Positions 1-6,231 of a DNA stretch of 6,898 nucleotides are shown here, piece by piece. Below the pieces are notes generated by a model, which had not been told where the DNA came from, did no database searches, and was given only the letters and a program-made list of their open reading frames with translations. The position numbers were made by a program, and so were the translations under genes. Positions within the stretch are counted from its first letter, which is position 1; the number at the start of each line of letters is the position of its first letter. The stretch is from contig SCPY01000288.1 in the NCBI GenBank assembly GCA_004299495.1, positions 1-6,898 of the forward strand. The letters are read 5' to 3'. This stretch comes from a bacterium. GTDB lineage: Bacteria > Omnitrophota > Gorgyraeia > Gygaellales > UBA12090.

Positions 1-842
1 ACCTCAAGAGATACTCCCCTTGAAATAAGATACTTTGCCGTTGAGGCGGCTATCTTTATCATATATTCGGCAACGCTCTCTTTTCCTTCTCCGATATTCC
101 CGTCTTTCTGCAGATTCAATATCATAGTGGCGCTAAAGAAACTTTGCTTCTGAAATTGCTTGACTATCAACCTGTTTCTTCGCGCCGTGGAAATCCAATG
201 GATTTTTTTTATGGGGTCACCGTCTTTATATTCTCTCACGCCAAAGAATTCGTCTTCGTCAGCGTTTGACCTGGTAGTTTCTATTCCGAACCAGGGAAGC
301 ATTCCTTTTCTTAACTCCGGGAATTTCCTGATGGCAAAGGTCTTTGGGTACACGTGGAGTTCTGAATATACGGGAAAGGTTTTTTTAAAGAAAAACAGGC
401 CAAACAGGTCAAAAAAATAAACTGCAAGCGGGCCTACCATATATCTGCCCCTCAAGAAGCAGCGGCAATTATAATTTAAGCTCAAAAAAGATTTCGGGCC
501 TAAAAATTCTATTAAAATCAGCTTCTTCTTCTCCCCCCCCTCAGCGCAAGGCAGATAATCCTCCAAAACCAAGTTAAAGAGCGGCAGAAAACTATTATTC
601 CTGATTGACGCCGCTATACCCAAAGCATCCTCTTCCTCAATCTTACGCATAATATCCCTATTCAGATTGAGATTTGCCATAAAATATACCGCCGCAATCC
701 AGATTAAATTACATACCGCCAGAGAAACTAAGAACCAAAAGAAAAAGTGTAAAAATGATATGGATGTCCGCGCGCCGATTATAAAACTGCCTGCAATTAT
801 CAAAAAGAGAAAAACCCACTTTTTAAAGAATAATTTAATCAT
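1..842 (-). CDS. DUF58 domain membrane protein, 3' end missing
   Basis: Reading the minus strand from the ATG at 842 gives an open frame of 280 complete codons that runs off the left edge. A TGA lies in frame shortly upstream, inside the moxR end, and ATG 842 is the first start after it. The ribosome binding site is weak (AGAATATAT), suggesting coupling to moxR. The N-terminus has two hydrophobic segments (about residues 9-23 and 29-55). A soluble region then shows DUF58 hallmarks: RGRYMVGPLAVYFFDLFGLF (131-150) and FFGVREYKDGDPIKKIHW (199-216), followed by STARRNRLIVKQF. DUF58 proteins are membrane-anchored partners of MoxR ATPases, sometimes with a degenerate von Willebrand A fold at the C-terminus, which would begin around the SATMILNLQ strand (237-245). 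The molecular function is unknown. The gene contains an 8-base poly-G tract. Confidence 0.93.
   Translation of the reverse strand, partial: MIKLFFKKWVFLFLIIAGSFIIGARTSISFLHFFFWFLVSLAVCNLIWIAAVYFMANLNLNRDIMRKIEEEDALGIAASIRNNSFLPLFNLVLEDYLPCAEGGEKKKLILIEFLGPKSFLSLNYNCRCFLRGRYMVGPLAVYFFDLFGLFFFKKTFPVYSELHVYPKTFAIRKFPELRKGMLPWFGIETTRSNADEDEFFGVREYKDGDPIKKIHWISTARRNRLIVKQFQKQSFFSATMILNLQKDGNIGEGKESVAEYMIKIAASTAKYLISRGVSLE
533..540. repeat. Poly-G/poly-C tract of 8 bases in the DUF58 gene
   Basis: Eight consecutive C on the plus strand (G on the coding strand) encode the Gly-Gly of AEGGEKKK at about residues 100-107. Tracts of this kind are prone to slippage. In this copy the frame is open on both sides. 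Confidence 0.85.
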
Positions 843-855
843 ATATATTCTATAT

Positions 856-1785
856 TTATGGAATGGGGGTAGTTCTCAGCAAATCGGCGATTGCGTCTTC
901 AGGCACCCTTCCGGTAATGGAAACCTTTGGCTGCAAGACAATCCTGTGTTTTAATATCCATGGCGCGAGTTTCGCTACGTCATCGGGAACCGCGTAATCT
1001 CTGCCTTCAAGGAGGGCCCAGGCGCAGCTTGCCTTCATCAGAGCGATTGAAGCGCGGGGGCTGGCTCCTAATTTTATCTCATCTTTTTTCTTACGCGTGG
1101 CGGAAACTAAACGCACAATGTATTCCAATACATGATTTGATATTTCAATATTTTTTACCCGTTCCTGCAGGCTTAAAACTTTCTCCAGATCCATCACCGG
1201 GCTGATAGTTTCAATGGGGTGCGTTACTTTTTGCCCGGAAATAACTTTTACTTCTTCTTCTACGGATAAATAACCCATATTTATCTTCATCAAAAACCTG
1301 TCTACCTGTGCTTCCGGAAGCGGGTAAGTCCCTAAATGCTCTATGGGGTTTTCAGTGGCTATTACCACAAAAGGCTGATGCAAAGGAAAGGTTGTCCCGT
1401 CTATGGTAACCTTATACTCCTGCATACATTCAAGGAGGGCGGATTGAGCCCTGGGTGTGGTGCGGTTGATTTCATCCGCTAAAAGTAAATTTGTAAATAC
1501 CGGACCTTTTCTGAAATCAAACTCTCCGCTCTTAGGGCTGTACACAAAACCTCCGGTGACATCTGAAGGAAGGAGATCTGGGGTAAATTGGATCCTCTTG
1601 AAATCAGCGCTTATGGATTTAGCTAAAGCCAGAGCAAGCATTGTCTTTCCCAGGCCCGGGGCATCCTCAATTAATATATGCCCGCTGGTAAGCAGCCCTA
1701 CAACTAATAATCTCACGGTCTCGTCCTTGCCTACAATTACTTTATTTACATTTTCTATTAAGTACCTCAGATCTTCGCCCGCCAT
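856..1785 (-). CDS. MoxR-family AAA+ ATPase
   Basis: MoxR ATPases are cytoplasmic, probably hexameric, chaperone-like AAA+ proteins. They mature or activate partner proteins, typically ones with DUF58 or von Willebrand A domains encoded next to them. The 309-residue protein has the usual family length. Seen: a short N-terminal helix; VGKDETVRLLVVGLL, typical of the family; Walker A APGLGKT (residues 42-48); Walker B LLLADEINR (100-108) followed by the conserved TTPRAQSALLECMQE; sensor 1 VIATENPIEH (141-150) with TYPLPEAQVDRF (153-164); sensor 2 GASPRAS (240-246); and a C-terminal helical lid ending VTGRVPEDAI-like (ITGRVPEDAIADLL). The start is supported by the consensus ribosome binding site. 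The DUF58 gene follows after 13 bases, which is the expected partner. The actual substrate cannot be told from sequence. Confidence 0.96.
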   Translation of the reverse strand: MAGEDLRYLIENVNKVIVGKDETVRLLVVGLLTSGHILIEDAPGLGKTMLALALAKSISADFKRIQFTPDLLPSDVTGGFVYSPKSGEFDFRKGPVFTNLLLADEINRTTPRAQSALLECMQEYKVTIDGTTFPLHQPFVVIATENPIEHLGTYPLPEAQVDRFLMKINMGYLSVEEEVKVISGQKVTHPIETISPVMDLEKVLSLQERVKNIEISNHVLEYIVRLVSATRKKKDEIKLGASPRASIALMKASCAWALLEGRDYAVPDDVAKLAPWILKHRIVLQPKVSITGRVPEDAIADLLRTTPIP

Positions 1786-1793
1786 ATTCCGCC

Positions 1794-1800
1794 CCTCCTT
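1794..1800 (-). promoter_or_regulatory. Strong ribosome binding site of the MoxR ATPase gene
   Basis: The minus strand reads AAGGAGG, followed by GGC and an 8-base total spacer to the ATG at 1785. This is a full-consensus Shine-Dalgarno site in the 28-base gap after lnt. It fixes the start and suggests the ATPase is translated independently and well, unlike lnt. Confidence 0.85.
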
Positions 1801-1813
1801 CCAAGTTTAGCCC

Positions 1814-3373
1814 CTATCTCAATTTGATAATTATACCATAAGCCAGCGCCAGCGCCAAACATCCAAGCGCGAAGATATCGCCAACAGCCGAATAAAGGCT
1901 CCTTCCTTTATCCAAAATAATGGTTCCCGTCTTAATCCCGGATATAAAAATATCCTTATTGTTTTCATAAAGCGTATCGGTTATCCTGCCGCGCGTGTCT
2001 ATAATGCAGGAGACGCCGGTGTTTGCCGAGCGCGCGAGCGGCACCCTGTTTTCAATCGCCCTGAAAACCGAAGCCGACAGGTGCTGATAGGCCGCCCAGC
2101 TTCTGCCAAACCAGGCATCGTTAGTAATATTCACCAGGAAATCCGCGCCCTTATTTACAAAGCCGCGTGACAGTTCCGGGATGGTATCCTCAAAACAGAT
2201 AAGCACGGCAAATTTAGCGGATGGCGCCTGCCGGCTGGACAGGCGGGGATGCGAAAAAGCGGATAGTTCAAATAAGGTATACTCTTTTCCCGCGGTAAAG
2301 TCGCCTATTGGAACGATAGTTTCCAGGAATGGGAAGAGCTTCTTTAGAGGGATATACTCGCCAAAAGGAACCAGATGCAGCTTATCATATCTTGCGGATA
2401 CCTTACCTTGCGCGCCTATCAAGAGAGCGCTGTTAAAATATTCTTCTTTTTGCCTTACCGCGGACCCAAATAAGAGAGGAATATTTGTTTCCTTGGCCAA
2501 AGAAAAAATGGCCTGGGATATCCAGTCATCTTTGCCTTCCCCTAAAAATCCGGGGCTGGATGCCTCGGGCCAGATAATCAAATCCGGTCTGTCCCGGGAA
2601 GCAAGTTCGGTAAGTTTTTTATATCTTTCCAGAATAAATGTTTCAGCGCCGTAAGCCCATTTGAGCTCCTGGGGAATATTGCCCTGGACCACGGAAATTT
2701 TAATTGATGCTGCTTGCCGGCCAAGCGCTGATGCCGGATAGAGCCTTAGAAAACCGTAGCTTAGGGCGGATAAAAGGCAAAAAAGAGAAAGAAAGAATGC
2801 TCTGCTGGTTCCTTTAATCAATTTCCAAACTACCACATTCATCATCATCACCAGAAATGATACTCCATAGGCTCCGAATAAATCCGCAATCTGGATTACG
2901 GGAAGGTTTAGATACTGAGAATAGCCCAAAAGAGCCCAGCCAAAGCCGGTCAGCATATGGGAGCGTAGGTATTCAAGGGTAACCCAAAGACAGGGAATAA
3001 AAATAAAGCGGATAATGGATGAGGAAGAGCTCCTGCCTGCCGGGCAGTCAGGAATAGTAATTCCAAAAATTCCGAAATATAAGGCCAGATAGAGAATAAG
3101 AAGAATCTGGCCTAACAAAGTAACATTAATCAACCAATAAATAGCGATCGACCAGAAAACTATACCGGTAAGATAAGAAAGAATAAATGCTCTTGCCCGG
3201 GATTTATACTGAATTGCCAAGAATAACGGCACAAATCCAAACCAGGCAAACAACCACAGCTTACCGTTACAAAAAGGCAGACTGAGGAGAATTCCCGAAA
3301 GAATACTAAAAAGAATTGATTTGCTTAACGGAAGCTGGTGACCGGTGACTGGCGACTGGCGACTCTCTTTCAT
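1814..3373 (-). CDS. lnt: Apolipoprotein N-acyltransferase
   Basis: This inner-membrane enzyme adds the third acyl chain, taken from phospholipid, to the N-terminal cysteine of lipoproteins after Lgt and LspA have acted. The 519-residue protein has about six hydrophobic segments in the first 210 residues, a periplasmic nitrilase-like domain (about 224-480) and a last membrane helix (about 493-516). Expected catalytic residues are present by motif: Glu270 in IIWPEASS, Lys331 in ARYDKLHLVPFGEY and Cys393 in VLICFED, matching E267, K335 and C387 of E. coli. Also conserved are VVQGNIPQ, NITNDAWFG and ENRVPLARSANTG. The start at 3373 is the only ATG near the N-terminus. It adds a hydrophilic leader (residues 4-13) encoded by a 7-base tandem repeat. 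Three GC-rich palindromic segments are translated in frame at about residues 107-115, 216-221 and 377-383. The Lys-to-Cys spacing is 62 residues, against 52 in E. coli, consistent with extra sequence there. All conserved motifs are intact, so the enzyme is probably functional. Confidence 0.97.
   Translation of the reverse strand: MKESRQSPVTGHQLPLSKSILFSILSGILLSLPFCNGKLWLFAWFGFVPLFLAIQYKSRARAFILSYLTGIVFWSIAIYWLINVTLLGQILLILYLALYFGIFGITIPDCPAGRSSSSSIIRFIFIPCLWVTLEYLRSHMLTGFGWALLGYSQYLNLPVIQIADLFGAYGVSFLVMMMNVVVWKLIKGTSRAFFLSLFCLLSALSYGFLRLYPASALGRQAASIKISVVQGNIPQELKWAYGAETFILERYKKLTELASRDRPDLIIWPEASSPGFLGEGKDDWISQAIFSLAKETNIPLLFGSAVRQKEEYFNSALLIGAQGKVSARYDKLHLVPFGEYIPLKKLFPFLETIVPIGDFTAGKEYTLFELSAFSHPRLSSRQAPSAKFAVLICFEDTIPELSRGFVNKGADFLVNITNDAWFGRSWAAYQHLSASVFRAIENRVPLARSANTGVSCIIDTRGRITDTLYENNKDIFISGIKTGTIILDKGRSLYSAVGDIFALGCLALALAYGIIIKLR
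2225..2245. repeat. GC-rich imperfect palindrome A inside lnt
   Basis: CGCCTGCC and GGaCAGGCG form arms of 8 paired bases with one bulged A, around a short GCT loop. The element encodes RLSSRQA (about residues 377-383) within SAFSHPRLSSRQAPSA, immediately before the conserved KFAVLICFED that holds the catalytic cysteine. The 10 extra residues between catalytic Lys and Cys compared with E. coli Lnt fall in this interval, which supports an insertion. Confidence 0.6.
2712..2726. repeat. Short palindromic segment C inside lnt
   Basis: GCTTG and CAAGC form 5-base arms around CCGGC; the core GCCGGC (2716-2721) is a perfect 6-base palindrome. It encodes ALGRQA (about residues 216-221) in the linker just before the nitrilase domain (KISVVQGNI). 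It is weaker than the other two palindromes and may be chance. The encoded GRQA resembles the SRQA encoded at 2225-2245. Confidence 0.4.
3031..3053. repeat. GC-rich imperfect palindrome B inside lnt
   Basis: The 23-base element has 11-base arms around a single central base at 3042: TCCTG-c-CTGCC, then GGCAG-t-CAGGA, with one mismatch between the arms. It encodes part of the stretch TIPDCPAGRSSSSS (Lnt residues 106-119), which is polar, not family-conserved, and lies between two hydrophobic segments. On the coding strand it shares the 9-mer CCGGCAGGC with the palindrome at 2225-2245. Confidence 0.65.
3335..3362. repeat. Heptamer tandem repeat, four units, in the 5' end of lnt
   Basis: The plus strand reads CTGGTGA, CCGGTGA, CTGGCGA, CTGGCGA head to tail. 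Two units are identical; the others differ by one or two bases. On the coding strand the unit is TCGCCAG. Because 7 is not a multiple of 3, the units are read in different frames, giving the low-complexity residues 4-13 of Lnt (SRQSPVTGHQ). The array begins 11 bases after the first base of the lnt ATG. It resembles the short tandemly repeated 7-base sequences known in several bacterial genomes. Confidence 0.8.
3370..3373 (-). other. secA/lnt stop-start overlap (ATGA)
   Basis: The TGA of secA and the ATG of lnt share bases. No good Shine-Dalgarno sequence precedes the lnt start (the upstream minus strand reads GTTGCGGTAG). Translation of lnt therefore probably depends on ribosomes finishing secA. 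Confidence 0.8.
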
Positions 3374-6231
3374 CTACCGCAACACTTCTTATATTTCTTT
3401 TGGCTTCCGCAAGGGCAGGGGTCATTGCGTCCGACAACGATATGTTGTTTTTGGGCAAGAGTCGCGGGCGCAGACTTCTTAGCAGGCTCTTCCCTGGCAG
3501 GTACACCCTGAGACATATCAAATCTCTCGGCCTCAGGATGAATAAAGGATTGAGCAGCCGCTGTAAATACTCCTTTTACCTCTTTTATTTCTCGTCTTAG
3601 CTCAATCTTAAAAATACTGTCCACAATATCATTTTTTATAGAATCTTTCATCCGTTCAAACATCTCAAATGTATCACGCTGGTATTCAACCAGGGGATCC
3701 CGCTGGCCGTAGGCGCGAAGCCCGATGCCTTCGCGCAAGGAATCCATGGCGTACAGGTGGTCTTTCCACTTTGAATCCACCACCTGAAGGCAGAGCATCC
3801 TTTCCAGATGGCGCATTGCCTCAAGGCCGGCGGACTGCTCCTTTAAATCATAGATGGCGGATATCTTTTCATATACCTCGTCAATTATCTCCGGATAGTC
3901 TTTTTTATCAAATAAATCCTGCGGCATTTCTAAAGAGAAATTACTTTTAAGCCAATTGCCAAAAGCCGGCGTATCCCACTGATGCCTTGAGGCCTCAGGA
4001 GAAATATAGAAACGGGCGTTTGCTTCAATAACTTCGCGGGCCATTCCCAATACCAGGCCTTTTAGATTCTCGCCCTCTAATACTAAGCGGCGATCTCGAT
4101 AGATGACCTCTCTCTGCTTATTCATCACGTTGTCATACTCTAAAAGTTGTTTTCGTATCTCAAAGTTATGCTGCTCCACCCTCCTTTGGGCAATCTCAAT
4201 GGACTTGCTCACCCAGGGATGCTCAATCACCTGCCCCTCTTCTAACCCCAGGCGGCTCATAATCCCGACTAACCGCTCCGAGCCGAAAAGGCGCATCAGG
4301 TCATCCTCTAAAGAAACATAAAATCGGCTTGAGCCGGGATCGCCCTGCCTGCCCGCGCGGCCGCGCAGCTGGTTATCAATGCGCCGCGCCTCATGGCGCT
4401 CGGTGCCAATGACATGCAATCCTCCTAAATCCACTACTTTTTTATGCTCTTCCTCAGCCTCTTTTTTGTATTTACCGATAAGGTTTTGGTATTCCGCGGG
4501 ATAATCTTCATCTCCCAAAGAAAGCCCTTTCTGCTTCAGGATGCTCTTTACAACAAAATCCGGATTTCCTCCCAAAAGTATATCTGTCCCGCGGCCCGCC
4601 ATATTGGTAGCTATGGTTACACCCTTATACCTGCCGGCCTGAGCCACAATGCTTGCCTCCATCTCGTGATATTTTGCGTTTAGCACCTGATGCGCCACGC
4701 CTTTACGCTTAAGCATCTCCGCGAGGATTTCGGACTTCTGAATGGAGATAGTGCCGACTAACACCGGCCTGCCCTGATTGTAGCACTCCGCGATCTCTTC
4801 TACCGCGGCGGCAAACTTCTCCTTCACCGATTTATACACCCGGTCGGCAAAATTAGCGCGGGTAAGCGGGCGGTTGGTGGGCACCGAGACAACATCAAGA
4901 GCATAAATCTCCTTAAACTCCGCGGCTTCCGTCACCGCGGTGCCGGTCATTCCGGAAAGCTTCTCATACATCCGGAAATAATTCTGAAAGGTAACGGTAG
5001 CCAGGGTCTGGTTTTCCCGTTCAATCTTTAGCCCCTCCTTTGCTTCTACCGCCTGATGCAGTCCGTCTGACCAACGCCTTCCCGGCATTAAACGACCGGT
5101 AAACTCATCCACAATAATTACCTGTCCGTCCTTAATCACATAATCCACATCCCGCTTATAGAGATTGTGCGCGCGAAGCGCCTGGAGCAGGTGAAGGCGG
5201 TAATCCATAGTTTCAATTTCATGAAGATTATCTATCCCAAGCAATTCGCAGGCCCTCGGCTCGCCTTCTTCGGTAAGGCTTGCGGTGTGCGCCTTTTCAT
5301 CCACCATATAATCATATCCTTCGCCGAGATTTATTCCTTTATATTTCGCCTCAATCTCATCCTTTTCTAAGATAATCCTCCCTTTTAGCTTGGGGATGAT
5401 TTTATCAATCTGGTAGTATTTATCCGTAGATGCCTCTGCCGGTCCGGAGATAATCAAAGGCGTCCTAGCCTCGTCAATAAGGATAGAGTCCACCTCATCC
5501 ACTATTGAATAATAAAACGGCCGCTGGACCATATCCTCCTTTGCCACCACCATGTTGTCGCGCAGATAATCAAAGCCAAATTCGTTATTGGTACCGTAGG
5601 TGATATCGCAAGCATAAGCAATCCTTCTTTGTTCAGGGCTCATATCGTGCTGAATGACCCCCACGCTAAGCCCTAAGAATTCATAAATCGGGCCCATCCA
5701 CTCCCGGTCGCGCCTGGCCAGATAATCGTTTACCGTAACTATATGCACACCTTTGCCTAAAAGCGCGTTCAGGTACGCCGGCAGTGTCGCTACCAAAGTC
5801 TTACCCTCACCGGTGGCCATCTCGGCAATCTTACCTTCATGCAGGACTATCCCTCCGATAAGCTGAACGTCAAAATGGCGCATATTGACAGCGCGCCGGC
5901 CTGCCTCGCGCACACAGGCAAAGGCCTCGGGCAGGATCTCCGCGAAAAGCTCGTTGCGCAGCGCTTTAAGGCGCGCTTTCAGCCTGTTCTTTTCCGCGCT
6001 TGAGGCGGATTCCCGGATTTGCGCATCCAGCGAAACCGCCTGCTCTTCACATAGCTTCAGATTCTCTGCTAACCTCTGCTTAAATTCCCCTGTTTTACCC
6101 TTTAGCTGGCTGTCGGAAAGCCCCCGCATCCCGGGCTCTAGGCGGTTTATCTTATCCACTAAAGGCCTTAAGCGTTTGATCTCCCGCTCATTCTGCGAAC
6201 CGATTATCTTTTGGGTAATAAATTTAAGCAT
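3370..6231 (-). CDS. secA: Protein translocase subunit SecA
   Basis: SecA is the ATPase motor that pushes unfolded preproteins through the SecYEG channel at the inner membrane. The 953-residue protein is full length. Seen in order: the N-terminal helix starting MLKFITQKIIGSQNEREIKR; Walker A GEGKT at residues 141-145; Walker B VDEVDSILIDEAR at about 244-256; the preprotein cross-linking region up to about residue 400; NBD2 with ATNMAGRGTD at 541-550 and QLRGRAGRQGDPGSS at 621-635; the helical scaffold and wing domains; and a C-terminal zinc-binding tail with Cys939, Cys941, Cys950 and Cys951 (CxCx8CC, the SEC-C motif that contacts SecB or ribosomes). Walker A lies 36 residues later than in E. 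coli because of a charged helical insertion at about residues 55-98. The ATG at 6231 fits the family N-terminus and overlaps the prfB stop. The gene ends in TGA within the ATGA that starts lnt. Confidence 0.99.
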   Translation of the reverse strand: MLKFITQKIIGSQNEREIKRLRPLVDKINRLEPGMRGLSDSQLKGKTGEFKQRLAENLKLCEEQAVSLDAQIRESASSAEKNRLKARLKALRNELFAEILPEAFACVREAGRRAVNMRHFDVQLIGGIVLHEGKIAEMATGEGKTLVATLPAYLNALLGKGVHIVTVNDYLARRDREWMGPIYEFLGLSVGVIQHDMSPEQRRIAYACDITYGTNNEFGFDYLRDNMVVAKEDMVQRPFYYSIVDEVDSILIDEARTPLIISGPAEASTDKYYQIDKIIPKLKGRIILEKDEIEAKYKGINLGEGYDYMVDEKAHTASLTEEGEPRACELLGIDNLHEIETMDYRLHLLQALRAHNLYKRDVDYVIKDGQVIIVDEFTGRLMPGRRWSDGLHQAVEAKEGLKIERENQTLATVTFQNYFRMYEKLSGMTGTAVTEAAEFKEIYALDVVSVPTNRPLTRANFADRVYKSVKEKFAAAVEEIAECYNQGRPVLVGTISIQKSEILAEMLKRKGVAHQVLNAKYHEMEASIVAQAGRYKGVTIATNMAGRGTDILLGGNPDFVVKSILKQKGLSLGDEDYPAEYQNLIGKYKKEAEEEHKKVVDLGGLHVIGTERHEARRIDNQLRGRAGRQGDPGSSRFYVSLEDDLMRLFGSERLVGIMSRLGLEEGQVIEHPWVSKSIEIAQRRVEQHNFEIRKQLLEYDNVMNKQREVIYRDRRLVLEGENLKGLVLGMAREVIEANARFYISPEASRHQWDTPAFGNWLKSNFSLEMPQDLFDKKDYPEIIDEVYEKISAIYDLKEQSAGLEAMRHLERMLCLQVVDSKWKDHLYAMDSLREGIGLRAYGQRDPLVEYQRDTFEMFERMKDSIKNDIVDSIFKIELRREIKEVKGVFTAAAQSFIHPEAERFDMSQGVPAREEPAKKSAPATLAQKQHIVVGRNDPCPCGSQKKYKKCCGR

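Noticed and set aside
160..420. A plus-strand open frame near the left edge
   Set aside because: The minus strand here encodes the DUF58 protein with clear family motifs; the plus-strand frame is a shadow.
843..855. Possible regulatory element between moxR and the DUF58 gene
   Set aside because: The 13-base AT-rich gap is too short for more than a weak ribosome binding site.
1786..1813. Possible terminator or promoter between lnt and moxR
   Set aside because: The 28-base gap holds only the ribosome binding site; no stem-loop with a T run or clear -35/-10 pair fits.
2181..2654. A 157-codon plus-strand open frame inside lnt
   Set aside because: It is antisense to the catalytic domain of Lnt and resembles no family.
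4355..4366. Perfect 12-base palindrome GCGCGGCCGCGC in secA
   Set aside because: It encodes the invariant RGRAGR motif of SecA, so GC-rich codons for a conserved peptide explain it. It is not grouped with the lnt repeats.
5889..5911. GC-rich CGCCGGCCTGCC segment in secA resembling the lnt palindromes
   Set aside because: It encodes the family-conserved VREAGRRAV stretch and has no arms of matching length, so it is ordinary coding sequence.
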